Part shown: positions 35,239 through 44,867 of the stretch, one piece after another
Numbering within the stretch: position 1 is the first letter of the stretch
Layout of the letters: the number at the start of each line of letters is the position of its first letter
Source: Dokdonia sp. PRO95
Lineage (GTDB): Bacteria > Bacteroidota > Bacteroidia > Flavobacteriales > Flavobacteriaceae
NCBI RefSeq assembly: GCF_000355805.1
Contig: NZ_CM001837.1
Location: forward strand, 1,720,108 to 1,784,107
DNA length: 64,000 nt
Reading direction: 5' to 3'
Notes under the pieces: generated by a model
The model's database searches: none
Seen by the model: the letters and a program-made list of their open reading frames with translations, nothing else
Told to the model about the DNA's origin: nothing
Program-made: the position numbers and the translations under genes

Positions 35239-37785
35239 ATGGCAAAGAATCTCGTCATTGTGGAGTCACCTGCAAAGGCTAAAACAATAGAAAAATTTCT
35301 AGGCTCTGACTATAAAGTTGAGAGTAGTTTTGGGCACATAGCAGACCTTCCCTCTAAGGAGTTAGGCGTTGATGTAGATGGAGATTTTACTCCTAAGTAT
35401 AAAGTCTCAGACGACAAGAAAAAAGTGGTTAAGAATCTAAAAGCACTAGCAGCAAAAGCCGATATGGTTTGGCTAGCAAGTGATGAGGATCGCGAGGGTG
35501 AGGCCATTGCATGGCACCTCGAGCAAGAGCTTGGATTAACTGCAGACCGCACGAAGCGCATCGTTTTTCATGAGATTACAAAGACTGCGATTTTGAGAGC
35601 AATCGATAATCCGCGACAGATTGATTACGATCTCGTAAATGCACAACAAGCGCGTAGGGTTTTAGATAGACTTGTAGGTTATGAACTTTCACCAGTGTTA
35701 TGGAGAAAAGTTAAAGGAGGGCTTTCGGCTGGGCGTGTGCAATCTGTTTCTGTAAGACTTATTGTGGAGCGTGAGCGCGAGGTGTTGAACTTTGAGCCAA
35801 AGGCATCTTATAGAGTAGATGCAGAGTTTACAACAGAAGATGGGAAATCTTTTAGAGCAAAACTTCCTAAAAATATTACTACTAAGAAAAAAGCACAGGA
35901 ATTTCTTGAGAAAAACCTAAAAGCAACTTTTAAAGTAGATGCGCTTACAAAAAAGCCAGCCAAAAAATCACCAGCACCGCCCTTTACAACTTCTACACTA
36001 CAACAAGAAGCGAGTAGAAAGTTATACTTCTCTGTGAGTAAAACGATGAATATGGCGCAACGTCTCTATGAGGCAGGGCACATTACTTATATGAGAACAG
36101 ATAGTGTAAACCTATCTAAAGATGCAAAAGCCGGTGCGCAAGCAGAAATACTAGCTGCTTACGGTAAAGAATTTCACAAAGAGCGTAACTATAAAGGGAA
36201 ATCCAAAGGAGCACAAGAAGCTCACGAAGCGATACGCCCAACAGATTTTTCTAAACATTCTGTAAATATGGATCGCGATCAAATGCGTCTGTATGAATTA
36301 ATCTGGAAGCGTGCTATTGCTTCACAAATGAGTGAGGCGCAACTAGAACGTACTAATGTTCAAATAGCTTCTAGTGCTGGTACAGATAACTTTACTGCAA
36401 ATGGAGAGATTTTAAAATTTGAAGGATTCTTAAAGGTATACCTAGAGGGTAGTGATGATGAAGATGTGGAAGAGACTGGATTACTTCCAGATCTTAAAAC
36501 AGGAGAGGCGTTGCTTAACAAATACATTACCGCAACAGAACGTTTTACGAGACCACCATATAGATATACAGAGGCTTCGTTAGTAAAGAAATTAGAAGAG
36601 CTTGGTATCGGTCGTCCATCTACTTATGCACCTACTATTACGACGATACAAAATCGTAAGTATGTGGAGAAGGGAACTGTAGATGGTAAAGAGCGATCAT
36701 ATGATGTTTTGAGTCTTGAGAATAACGAGATAAAAGATAGAACCTTAACAGAAATGGTAGGTTCAGATAAAGGAAAGCTAGTTCCTACAGACGTGGGAAT
36801 GGTAGTAAATGATTTCTTGGTACAGCACTTTGAAAATATTCTTGATTACAACTTTACAGCAAAAGTCGAAGCAGATTTTGATGATATTGCAGAGGGTAAG
36901 CAGGAGTGGACGAAGATGATGAAGGATTTTTACACAGATTTTCATCCTCATGTAAAAGATGTTGAGAAAAATGCAGAGCGTGAAGTAGGTGAGCGTATTC
37001 TGGGTAAGGACCCAGAAACGGGTAAGCCAGTAAGTGTTCGTCTAGGGAAATTTGGGCCTATGGTGCAAATAGGCTCTGTAGAAGATGAGGAAAAGCCACG
37101 TTTTGCAAGTTTAGGACCAGATCAAACGCTAGCAAATCTTACCTATGAGCAAGCAATGGACTTGTTTAAGTTGCCTAAAGATTTAGGGACTTTTGAGGAA
37201 GAAGAAGTTTCTGTAAATAATGGACGCTTCGGGCCTTATGTGAAGTTTGGAGCAACTTATGTCTCATTACCTAAAGGTCGCGATCCAATGGATGTAGACC
37301 TAGATGAAGCTATTGTATATATAAAAGAGAAGCAAAAGGCAGATGCTCCTATCTATATGTATGAGGATTTGCCAGTTCAGAAAGGTACAGGTCGTTTTGG
37401 CCCTTATATTAAGTGGAATGGTATGTTCATTAATGTAAATAAGAAGTATGATTTTGATAACCTTTCTGACGATGATATCGTAGAGCTTATAGAAATTAAG
37501 AAGCAGAAGGAGATAGATAAGGTTCTTCAAGACTTTCCAGAAGAAGGCATTCGTGTAGAAAAAGCTAGATGGGGTCGTTCTAATATCATCAAGGGGAAGA
37601 CTAAAATCGAACTAAGTAAAGATATAGACGCGGCAGCGCTTACCTTAGATGAAATTAAAGCCTATATAGAGAAGAAAGCGCCCAAGAAAAAAGCAGCAGC
37701 AAAGAAAAAGGCTCCGGCCAAAAAGAAAGCTACTGCTAAGAAAAAGGCGCCTGTAAAGAAAAAAACGACTGCAAAAAAGAAGTAA
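35239..37785 (+). CDS. topA: DNA topoisomerase I
   Basis: 848 residues. The Toprim domain has the VIVESPAKAKTIEKFLG start and the acidic triad region ASDEDREGEAIAWHL. The active-site Tyr284 lies in ITYMRTDS. C-terminal topoisomerase repeats (GKFGPMVQIG, GRFGPYVKFG, GRFGPYIKWN) take the place of the Cys4 zinc fingers of E. coli TopA. The last ~45 residues are almost only Lys, Ala, Pro and Thr, a histone H1-like tail that probably binds DNA. It relaxes negative supercoils. The next gene starts 3 bp after the stop. Confidence 0.96.
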   Translation: MAKNLVIVESPAKAKTIEKFLGSDYKVESSFGHIADLPSKELGVDVDGDFTPKYKVSDDKKKVVKNLKALAAKADMVWLASDEDREGEAIAWHLEQELGLTADRTKRIVFHEITKTAILRAIDNPRQIDYDLVNAQQARRVLDRLVGYELSPVLWRKVKGGLSAGRVQSVSVRLIVEREREVLNFEPKASYRVDAEFTTEDGKSFRAKLPKNITTKKKAQEFLEKNLKATFKVDALTKKPAKKSPAPPFTTSTLQQEASRKLYFSVSKTMNMAQRLYEAGHITYMRTDSVNLSKDAKAGAQAEILAAYGKEFHKERNYKGKSKGAQEAHEAIRPTDFSKHSVNMDRDQMRLYELIWKRAIASQMSEAQLERTNVQIASSAGTDNFTANGEILKFEGFLKVYLEGSDDEDVEETGLLPDLKTGEALLNKYITATERFTRPPYRYTEASLVKKLEELGIGRPSTYAPTITTIQNRKYVEKGTVDGKERSYDVLSLENNEIKDRTLTEMVGSDKGKLVPTDVGMVVNDFLVQHFENILDYNFTAKVEADFDDIAEGKQEWTKMMKDFYTDFHPHVKDVEKNAEREVGERILGKDPETGKPVSVRLGKFGPMVQIGSVEDEEKPRFASLGPDQTLANLTYEQAMDLFKLPKDLGTFEEEEVSVNNGRFGPYVKFGATYVSLPKGRDPMDVDLDEAIVYIKEKQKADAPIYMYEDLPVQKGTGRFGPYIKWNGMFINVNKKYDFDNLSDDDIVELIEIKKQKEIDKVLQDFPEEGIRVEKARWGRSNIIKGKTKIELSKDIDAAALTLDEIKAYIEKKAPKKKAAAKKKAPAKKKATAKKKAPVKKKTTAKKK

Positions 37786-37788
37786 TAT

Positions 37789-38955
37789 ATGGCCTTTGAG
37801 GTGCTCAGCCCTATACCAGAAATTGCGCTTGCGCATATACAATTACAACACCACCAGTCACTAGGTAATAACATTAGATTACATAGCGGGGAGTTTGGAA
37901 TGCCAGATCTAGAAGGTGTGCAAATTGCTATTATTTGCTTGCGCGAAAATAGGCGTGATCAAAATAACCTCGGAGAGTCATTATCATTTACAGAATTAAG
38001 GACTACTTTTTACGAACTCTTCCCTGGTAACTGGCACACAACAATTGCCGATTTGGGTGACATTCATGGAGGTGAAAGTGTAGATGATAGTTATTTTGCT
38101 ATTAGAACCATCAACGAAGCACTTTTCAAGCGAGGAATTGTACCTATGTACATAGGAGGAAGCCAAGATTTAGTATATCCTATTTATAGATCGTATGATA
38201 AGTTGGATCAAATGGTAAATGTGGTGAATGTAGATAGTCGTTTTGACTTAGGAGATGCCAGCCAGCCTATCCATAATAAATCGTATGTAGGGAAGATTAT
38301 TGTTGAGAAACCATATAACCTTTTTAATTACTCAAATATTGGATACCAAACCTATTTTAACCCTCAGGAGGAGATAGATTTGATGGATAAACTTTATTTT
38401 GATAGTTATCGATTAGGTAATGTCTCGGCCATGATGAATGTTGTGGAGCCCGTAATGAGAGATGCAGATCTCGTCGCGATAGATTTAAATGCTGTGCGTA
38501 GTAGTGAGCTGGGTACTAGGTATAATAAAATGCCTAATGGGTTTGATGGTAAGGAGATATGTACTATTGCTCGATATGCGGGTATTAGTGACAAGGTAAC
38601 GTCATTTGGAGTTTTTGAATATAAGAATGATGCTCATGAGGAAAAAGCAGCGATGCTTGTTGCACAAATAATGTGGTATTTTATTGAGGGGGTGAATTTT
38701 CGCGCAAGCGAAAACATGGATGTTGAGAAAGGTAACTTTCTAACATATCAAGTTCCAATTGAAGATGAGGTGTTAACGTTTTACAAAAGTGAAAAAACAG
38801 CCAGATGGTGGATTGAAATTCCATTTATTATGGGCTTGAATAATAAATTAAAAAGGCACACGTTATTACCTTGCACGTACCAAGATTATCTGGATGCTTG
38901 TAACCAAAACATACCTGAACGCTGGTTCAAAGCAAGGAAGAAAAACGAAATTTGA
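37789..38955 (+). CDS. Arginase/formimidoylglutamase-fold protein with altered metal site
   Basis: 388 residues of the ureohydrolase fold, usually annotated formimidoylglutamase. The metal motifs are changed: the usual GGxHS is GGSQD (His to Gln126), DAHxD is DSRFD (His to Arg151), and DxDxxDP is DLNAV (Asp to Asn234). Half of the six ligands are gone, so binuclear Mn catalysis looks unlikely. The gene begins 3 bp after topA and is followed by gldKLMN, an order I recall as common in flavobacteria. I infer a structural or regulatory role, possibly tied to secretion or gliding. Other His or Asp residues could still form a site. Confidence 0.7.
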   Translation: MAFEVLSPIPEIALAHIQLQHHQSLGNNIRLHSGEFGMPDLEGVQIAIICLRENRRDQNNLGESLSFTELRTTFYELFPGNWHTTIADLGDIHGGESVDDSYFAIRTINEALFKRGIVPMYIGGSQDLVYPIYRSYDKLDQMVNVVNVDSRFDLGDASQPIHNKSYVGKIIVEKPYNLFNYSNIGYQTYFNPQEEIDLMDKLYFDSYRLGNVSAMMNVVEPVMRDADLVAIDLNAVRSSELGTRYNKMPNGFDGKEICTIARYAGISDKVTSFGVFEYKNDAHEEKAAMLVAQIMWYFIEGVNFRASENMDVEKGNFLTYQVPIEDEVLTFYKSEKTARWWIEIPFIMGLNNKLKRHTLLPCTYQDYLDACNQNIPERWFKARKKNEI

Positions 38956-39063
38956 CTATGTGTTTCAACGATGAAATGATTATTTTTGGCGAATAAATTG
39001 TTTATTACAAATAAAATAAATAGGTTTACGCCCTTAACTTTAGAATACTTAACCTAATATCCT

Positions 39064-40434
39064 ATGAAAAAGTATATTGCATTTATTGCGATAGTAGCTT
39101 TGCTGTCTAGTTGTGGCAAAGGCGATCGAGGGGAACTCGTCGGTGCCAAAGGCAAGCGATGGAACCCTGAAAAACCTTATGGAATGACCCTCGTTTCTGG
39201 AGGTGCTTTCATAATGGGTAAGAGTGATGATGATTTTGCTGCGGTAAATGATGCTCCTACAAAAACAGTGACTGTGCGCTCTTTCTATATGGACGAAACA
39301 GAAATCACTAACGCAGAATATAGACAGTTTGTGGAGTGGGTACGTGATTCTACAGTACGTACAAAACTTGCGATTCTAGCAGATGAGCTTGGAGAAACTC
39401 CAGGTAATGGTGGTATAGGTGAGTTTGCTTTTAGCGATGCAGATCCAGAAAATATGACGCCGTACGAACAATACATGTATGACAACTACTTTGGATTAGG
39501 TGAAACTGGTTTTGAAGGTCGTAAACTCAATAAAGATTTAGATATCATTTGGGATACGGCAGAGTATCCAGATGAGTATTATGCTGAGGTAATGGATACC
39601 ATGTATATCCCAATGGAAGAGGCTTATAATGGACAGCGTACTATTGACGTTGATAAATTAGAATTCCGTTATACATATCTCGACATTCAAGAAGCCGCAA
39701 AGAAAAATGGCGGCCGTCGTAAAGATCATATCAAAACAGAAACAGTAAAAATCTATCCAGACACAACGGTTTGGATTAAAGATTTTGCATACTCGTACAA
39801 TGAGCCTATGCATAATGATTATTTCTGGCATGATGCATATGGTGAATATCCAGTTGTTGGAGTTACTTGGATGCAGGCAAAAGCTTTTTGTGAATGGAGA
39901 ACGATGTACAAAAACGCTCACCAAAAATCAAAAAAGAGACAATTTGTAAATCGTTTTAGACTTCCTGGTGAAGCAGAGTGGGAGTATGCTGCTCGTGGCG
40001 GACTAGAAAGTGGTGATTACCCTTGGGGTGGTCCTTATGCAAAGAATGATAGAGGTTGCTTCCTTGCAAACTTTAAACCTCTAAGAGGTGATTATGGTGC
40101 AGATCAGGCATTATATACAGTAGAAGCAGATGCTTACGAACCTAATGATTACAACCTGTACAACATGGCAGGAAATGTGTCAGAGTGGGTAGCTTCTTCT
40201 TATGATCCAGCTTCTTATGAATATATGTCTACTATTAACCCTAACGTAAATGACAAAGACAATCGTCGTAAAGTTATACGTGGTGGTTCATGGAAAGACG
40301 TTGCTTACTTCCTACAGGTAAGCTCACGTGACTATGAGTATCAAGACTCTGCTCGTAGTTATATCGGTTTTAGAACCGTGCAGGACTTTATGGGTGTTGA
40401 TGAGAAAATCAACCTTAGAAAGCCGAACAAATAA
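39064..40434 (+). CDS. gldK: T9SS ring lipoprotein GldK
   Basis: 456 residues. A lipoprotein signal ends LLSSC. The formylglycine-generating-enzyme (SUMF) fold is clear: MTLVSGGAFIMGKSDDD, FYMDETEITNAEYRQF, the EAEWEYAARGG segment and the C-terminal GGSWKD...YIGFRTV. GldK forms the periplasmic ring of the type IX secretion system with GldN, anchored in the outer membrane. It opens the gldKLMN operon; a TATTTTTG sequence at 38981 could be its -7 element. Confidence 0.95.
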   Translation: MKKYIAFIAIVALLSSCGKGDRGELVGAKGKRWNPEKPYGMTLVSGGAFIMGKSDDDFAAVNDAPTKTVTVRSFYMDETEITNAEYRQFVEWVRDSTVRTKLAILADELGETPGNGGIGEFAFSDADPENMTPYEQYMYDNYFGLGETGFEGRKLNKDLDIIWDTAEYPDEYYAEVMDTMYIPMEEAYNGQRTIDVDKLEFRYTYLDIQEAAKKNGGRRKDHIKTETVKIYPDTTVWIKDFAYSYNEPMHNDYFWHDAYGEYPVVGVTWMQAKAFCEWRTMYKNAHQKSKKRQFVNRFRLPGEAEWEYAARGGLESGDYPWGGPYAKNDRGCFLANFKPLRGDYGADQALYTVEADAYEPNDYNLYNMAGNVSEWVASSYDPASYEYMSTINPNVNDKDNRRKVIRGGSWKDVAYFLQVSSRDYEYQDSARSYIGFRTVQDFMGVDEKINLRKPNK

Positions 40435-40515
40435 CGAATTGAATAATTCCCAAATTATAACAATTACTTAATCTAATTTAACTTACTTAACTAAACTTAA
40501 CTAAAAGAATTTATC

Positions 40516-41151
40516 ATGGCACAATCTCAAACAAGAAAAAAAATAATGAATGCCGTTTACGGTATTGGAGCAGCTGTAGTTATCATTGGTGCACTTTTTA
40601 AATTAATGCACTGGCCAGGCGGAGATTTAATGCTTATTATAGGACTTGTAACTGAAGCATTAGTTTTCTTTATCTCTGCTTTTGAACCAGTTGATTCAGA
40701 TCTCGACTGGGCATTAGTTTACCCGGAACTAGCAGGTGGTGCAAGTGGATCAAAGAAAAAGGCAGCAACTCCTGTAGATGCTGAAGCTCAATTATCTAAA
40801 AAATTAGATAATATGCTTAAAGAAGCAAAGATTGACTCTGAACTTATGACGAGCTTAGGAACTAGTATCCGCAGCTTTGAAGGTGCAGCAAAAGGTATTG
40901 CTCCTACAGCAGACGCAATGACTTCTACAAAAAAGTATTCTGAAGAGATGTCTCTTGCAGCTGCGCAAATGGAATCATTAAATAGTCTTTACAAAGTACA
41001 AGTTGAGTCATCTAGCCGTCAAGCGGAAATCAACGAGCAAGTAACTCAAAATGCTGGTAAACTTAAAGATCAAATGGAAAGTCTAGCGACAAACCTTTCT
41101 TCTTTAAACGGAGTTTATGGTGGAATGCTTTCTGCAATGAACAAAAACTAA
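40516..41151 (+). CDS. gldL: T9SS motor protein GldL
   Basis: 211 residues. Two N-terminal membrane helices (about 12-30 and 37-55), the second with a buried Glu47 (GLVTEALVFF) equivalent to the proton-path glutamate of GldL. A long helical cytoplasmic tail follows. With GldM it forms the proton-driven motor of gliding and T9SS. 47 bp separate it from gldM. Confidence 0.95.
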   Translation: MAQSQTRKKIMNAVYGIGAAVVIIGALFKLMHWPGGDLMLIIGLVTEALVFFISAFEPVDSDLDWALVYPELAGGASGSKKKAATPVDAEAQLSKKLDNMLKEAKIDSELMTSLGTSIRSFEGAAKGIAPTADAMTSTKKYSEEMSLAAAQMESLNSLYKVQVESSSRQAEINEQVTQNAGKLKDQMESLATNLSSLNGVYGGMLSAMNKN

Positions 41152-41198
41152 TTTTAGTTGTTTACACAATTAATAAACTAACAACTAAAATTTAAAAA

Positions 41199-42767
41199 AT
41201 GGCAGGAGGAAAACAAACCGCAAGGCAGAAGATGATAAACTTGATGTACTTGGTGTTTATAGCGATGCTAGCACTACAGATGTCAAGAGAAGTATTATCT
41301 GCTTTCGGATCAATAAATGAAAAGTTTGAGCGTTCAAATGTTTCATTTGAAGCTAAAAATGACTTAGCATTTGCAGATATATCAAAAAAAGCAAATGAGA
41401 ATGAAGAGTTCAAAGCAGCTGCAGTTACGGCTAAGAATGCTAAGGAACTAGGTAACACGTTGTTTTCATTTTTAGAAGAGGAGAAAGCCGCGCTTACTGG
41501 AGATATGGAAGATCCTACAGATTATGAGGCAATGGATAAAACGACTTTCATAGATGAGAGATACTATGCTGGCGGAAAAATCACACCAAAAGGAAGTGAG
41601 TATCTAAGTCAAATGGACACTTACCGTGAAGGTATGTTGAAATTAGTTGGTGATAATGAAGCATTGGCTACTCAAATTAAAAATGACTTTAGTACTAGCG
41701 ATGTAGTAACTGGGGGTGAAGGTGATGATGTTAAGAAAACTCAAGACTATATTTCTTATCACTTTGTAGGTTTCCCATCAGTTTCTTCTTTAACTAAGAT
41801 GTCTCAATTACAGAATGATATTAAGGTTGTTGAAAACGAACTATTAACTAAACTACTTTCGGGTAATCTTAAGGAGCTTGCTTCTTTAGATAACTATGAA
41901 ACTGTAATGACAACTTCAAAAGGAGCTTATTATACTGGTTCTACTTTTGATGGTGTTCTTTCTTTAGGTCGTGTAGATGCATCTACAAAGCCTTCTAGAG
42001 TAGAATTAAAGCTAGATGGACGCCCAATTCCAGAAAGTAAAGTTTCTTACGACGGTGGTAAACTCGTTTTAGGAGTTAATACTGGAGGAGTAGGTGATCA
42101 TAAAATTACAGGATCATTGTTTTACCCTCAAGATGGTAAAGAAATTGAAGTAGCGGTTGAACAAGCTTTTACAACGATTAACAAGCCTAACTCTGCAACT
42201 ATTGCTGCAGATAAAATGAACGTGGTATATCGTGGTGTTGCAAACCCGATGACTATATCATTTGCAGGTGTTGCAAATAATGCTGTAAGTGCATCTGGTG
42301 CTGGTCTTTCTAAAAGATCTGGTACTAGCTACACAATGACACCTGGTCAAGGACGTGAAGTAACTATTAATGTAACTGCAAAGCTTCCTGATGGAGGTGG
42401 TACGGTTTCTGATAAAGCTGTTTTCCGTATTAAAGATATTCCACGTCCAGTAGGTACTCTAGGTGGAGATGATAAAGGAAATCTTAAAAAGCCTAGAAAT
42501 ACAGTTGCAGCGGCACCAATAGGCGCTAGTCTTCCGGATTTTGATTTTGATCTTAACTTAAGGGTTAATAGCTTCAAGTTTAGAGCAGGAGATGCGGCAA
42601 CAGTTTCTGTACAAGGAAACAAGCTTAATGCAGCTGCTAAATCTGCACTAAAGCGTGCAAAAAGAGGATCTACAGTACAGATCTTTGATATTAAAGCAAG
42701 TATACAAGGTAACTCAGGATACAGATTGAAGACAGTTTCTCCAATTATCATTGAGTTAGCAAACTAA
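41199..42767 (+). CDS. gldM: T9SS motor protein GldM
   Basis: 522 residues. A short cytoplasmic start (AGGKQTARQKMINLMYLVFIAMLALQMSREVLSAF) contains the single membrane helix, followed by a long periplasmic part with helical D1 and Ig-like D2-D4 domains. GldM spans the periplasm and passes torque from the GldL motor to the GldK/GldN ring. Length and domain order are normal. Confidence 0.95.
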   Translation: MAGGKQTARQKMINLMYLVFIAMLALQMSREVLSAFGSINEKFERSNVSFEAKNDLAFADISKKANENEEFKAAAVTAKNAKELGNTLFSFLEEEKAALTGDMEDPTDYEAMDKTTFIDERYYAGGKITPKGSEYLSQMDTYREGMLKLVGDNEALATQIKNDFSTSDVVTGGEGDDVKKTQDYISYHFVGFPSVSSLTKMSQLQNDIKVVENELLTKLLSGNLKELASLDNYETVMTTSKGAYYTGSTFDGVLSLGRVDASTKPSRVELKLDGRPIPESKVSYDGGKLVLGVNTGGVGDHKITGSLFYPQDGKEIEVAVEQAFTTINKPNSATIAADKMNVVYRGVANPMTISFAGVANNAVSASGAGLSKRSGTSYTMTPGQGREVTINVTAKLPDGGGTVSDKAVFRIKDIPRPVGTLGGDDKGNLKKPRNTVAAAPIGASLPDFDFDLNLRVNSFKFRAGDAATVSVQGNKLNAAAKSALKRAKRGSTVQIFDIKASIQGNSGYRLKTVSPIIIELAN

Positions 42768-42780
42768 AATATAAGTAATT

Positions 42781-43671
42781 ATGAGTCTTAAACGTTTAAT
42801 TTTTGTTGCACTCGGTCTATTGATGGCAGTCCCAGCTTTTGCGCAAGGAAATATCCTTAATGCAAAGACACCGGATGAAATGTTTGAAGTGACCGAAGAG
42901 CAAAAAGCAAAGGACAATGACAATCCATTGCCATATGGTTATGTTGAAAAACGTGACGTATTATGGGCAAAAAATACTTGGGAGGTTGTTGATCTTGATG
43001 AGCGCGTAAACTTCCCTTTATACTATCCTATCGATACTGTAAATATGGGGTCAGATCGTCGTTCACTTTTTGATGTTCTTGTCAAGAATATTAAGAACGG
43101 TAAAATAGATGCTATTTATAGAGACTCATACTTTACAGAAAAAATTCAGTTAGGAGATCTTTCTGCCGCAATGGTAAAAATTGATACTTCTGATGCTGGA
43201 TATGATCAACTAAATGCTGGAGAATCTATCTCTGATTATAATATTGAGCGTACAGAGATTACTGCTTATGATATTAATGCATACCACATACGTGGTTACT
43301 GGTATATCGATAAGCGTCAGGGAGAGCTTAAATACCGCTTATTAGGTATTGCTCCAGTTTCTGGTGATGTAAACTTCTTAGATGATGCAAGTGCTGCAGA
43401 TATTGAACTTTTCTGGATATGGTTTCCAGGAGCGCGTGACGTATTGCACAATGCAAAAGCATTTAATCGTAAGAATACATCAATGCCTATCTCATTTGAT
43501 CACTTGTTAAATAGTAGACGTTTTAATGCTACTATCTATAAGGAGGACAATGTTCAAGGTGATCGTAAGGTTAAAGAGTACATCAATGATAACTCAATGA
43601 TGCAGTTATTAGAGTCAGATCGTATCAAAGAACGCATTAGAGATATTGAACAAGATCTTTGGAATTACTAG
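42781..43671 (+). CDS. gldN: T9SS ring protein GldN
   Basis: 296 residues, signal peptide ending PAFAQ. The family segments PYGYVEKRDVLWAKNTWEVVDLDERVN and FWIWFPGARDVLH are present. GldN pairs with lipoprotein GldK to make the periplasmic ring. It is the last gene of the operon, 13 bp after gldM, and a terminator follows. Confidence 0.95.
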   Translation: MSLKRLIFVALGLLMAVPAFAQGNILNAKTPDEMFEVTEEQKAKDNDNPLPYGYVEKRDVLWAKNTWEVVDLDERVNFPLYYPIDTVNMGSDRRSLFDVLVKNIKNGKIDAIYRDSYFTEKIQLGDLSAAMVKIDTSDAGYDQLNAGESISDYNIERTEITAYDINAYHIRGYWYIDKRQGELKYRLLGIAPVSGDVNFLDDASAADIELFWIWFPGARDVLHNAKAFNRKNTSMPISFDHLLNSRRFNATIYKEDNVQGDRKVKEYINDNSMMQLLESDRIKERIRDIEQDLWNY

Positions 43672-43692
43672 AATAATTTCCAATCATATTAT

Positions 43693-43727
43693 AAGCCACC
43701 TAAGCAATTCGTTTAGGTGGCTTTTTT
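43693..43727 (+). terminator. Terminator of the gldKLMN operon
   Basis: AAGCCACCTAA / TTTAGGTGGCTT stem over a short loop, then a T run, 22 nt after the gldN stop. Confidence 0.9.
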
Positions 43728-43802
43728 ACTTTATAACTTTTAACTTATAAATAGGAGTGCTACCTACAAGCTGTTAGGCTACTATTCTTGTATTTTTGTA
43801 AG

Positions 43803-44858
43803 GTGAAAGAAGTAGATTATATTATTGTAGGTCTGGGGCTGGCAGGAATCGCCTTTTGTGAAGAATGTGAGCGCAATGGGAAGACTTTTATTGTTATAGA
43901 TAAAGGAATAGAAGGAGCTAGTCGTGTCGCCGCTGGTTTGTACAATCCAGTAATACTTAAACGTTACTCATTACCTTGGAAGGCTATTGAGCAATTTGAT
44001 CTTGCAATACCGTATTTTAGAACTTTAGAAGAGAAACTTGGTGAGTCCTTTATGGAGGAGTTGCCTGTGCGCAAAGTATTCCATTCTATCGAAGATCAGA
44101 ATAATTGGTTTACTGCAAGTGATAAGCCTGGCCTAGATCGGTTTGTGAAAACGGCGATAATAAAGGAAGAACGAGATGAGATTTCCGCACCATTTCACTA
44201 TGGGGAAGTGCTAGAGACAGGGAGAGTTGCAATTACAAAACTGCAGTCTTCTTATGAGAAATATCTTGCGGGTAAGTCCGCTTTCGCGAAAGCGGTATTT
44301 GATTATGACTTATTACAATTACAAGACTCCTCAGTAACTTACGATGGTTATAGAGCCACTCGAATCGTCTTTGCCGAAGGTTATGGAGTGAAGAGAAATC
44401 CTTATTTCGGAAAATTGCCCTTAGTAGGTAATAAGGGAGAATATATAATTATCAGTGCGCCACAATTACAATTAAATGCAGCGATAAAATCTTCATTTTT
44501 CATCGTTCCATTGGGAAATGATCTTTATAAAGTAGGAGCAACTTATAATTGGACAGATAAAGACTGGCAAACTACAGTAGAGGCTCGTGAAGAGCTTTTA
44601 GAAAAGCTTGATGCGCTAATTAATGTGGCTTATGAGGTAGTTGGCCAAGAGGCAGGTGTGCGTCCAACAACGGGGGATAGAAGGCCACTGCTAGGTATTC
44701 ACCCTATCTACAGCCAGCTAGCTATATTAAATGGGCTAGGTACAAGAGGTATTATGGCAGGGCCGTTGCTAGCAAAGTTGCTATATAATTTTTTAGAATA
44801 TCAAGAAGCGCTCCCTACTGAAGTGGATGTGATGCGTTTTCCTAAAAAATTTAAGTAG
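43803..44858 (+). CDS. FAD-dependent oxidoreductase (DAO family)
   Basis: 351 residues from a GTG at 43803, preferred to the TTG at 43788 because the Rossmann motif then lies at the usual distance from the N-terminus (VDYIIVGLGLAGIAF, GxGxxA type). Later DAO-family features are GASRVAAGLYNPVI and the C-terminal GVRPTTGDRRPLLG...LNGLGTRGIMAGPLLA. The substrate is probably an amine or amino acid; it cannot be specified. A TATTTTTG element ends 4 nt before the GTG, hinting at a leaderless transcript. A perfect palindromic repeat encodes an in-frame AFAKA. Confidence 0.82.
   Translation: MKEVDYIIVGLGLAGIAFCEECERNGKTFIVIDKGIEGASRVAAGLYNPVILKRYSLPWKAIEQFDLAIPYFRTLEEKLGESFMEELPVRKVFHSIEDQNNWFTASDKPGLDRFVKTAIIKEERDEISAPFHYGEVLETGRVAITKLQSSYEKYLAGKSAFAKAVFDYDLLQLQDSSVTYDGYRATRIVFAEGYGVKRNPYFGKLPLVGNKGEYIIISAPQLQLNAAIKSSFFIVPLGNDLYKVGATYNWTDKDWQTTVEAREELLEKLDALINVAYEVVGQEAGVRPTTGDRRPLLGIHPIYSQLAILNGLGTRGIMAGPLLAKLLYNFLEYQEALPTEVDVMRFPKKFK
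44279..44294. repeat. Palindromic repeat, copy 13 (inside FAD oxidoreductase gene)
   Basis: Perfect 16-mer read as SAFAKAV in the middle of a folded enzyme domain. Confidence 0.9.
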
Positions 44859-44867
44859 TGAAAACTT

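Noticed and set aside
42347-42751. Minus-strand open frame of 134 codons opposite gldM
   Set aside because: Shadow frame of a conserved T9SS gene.
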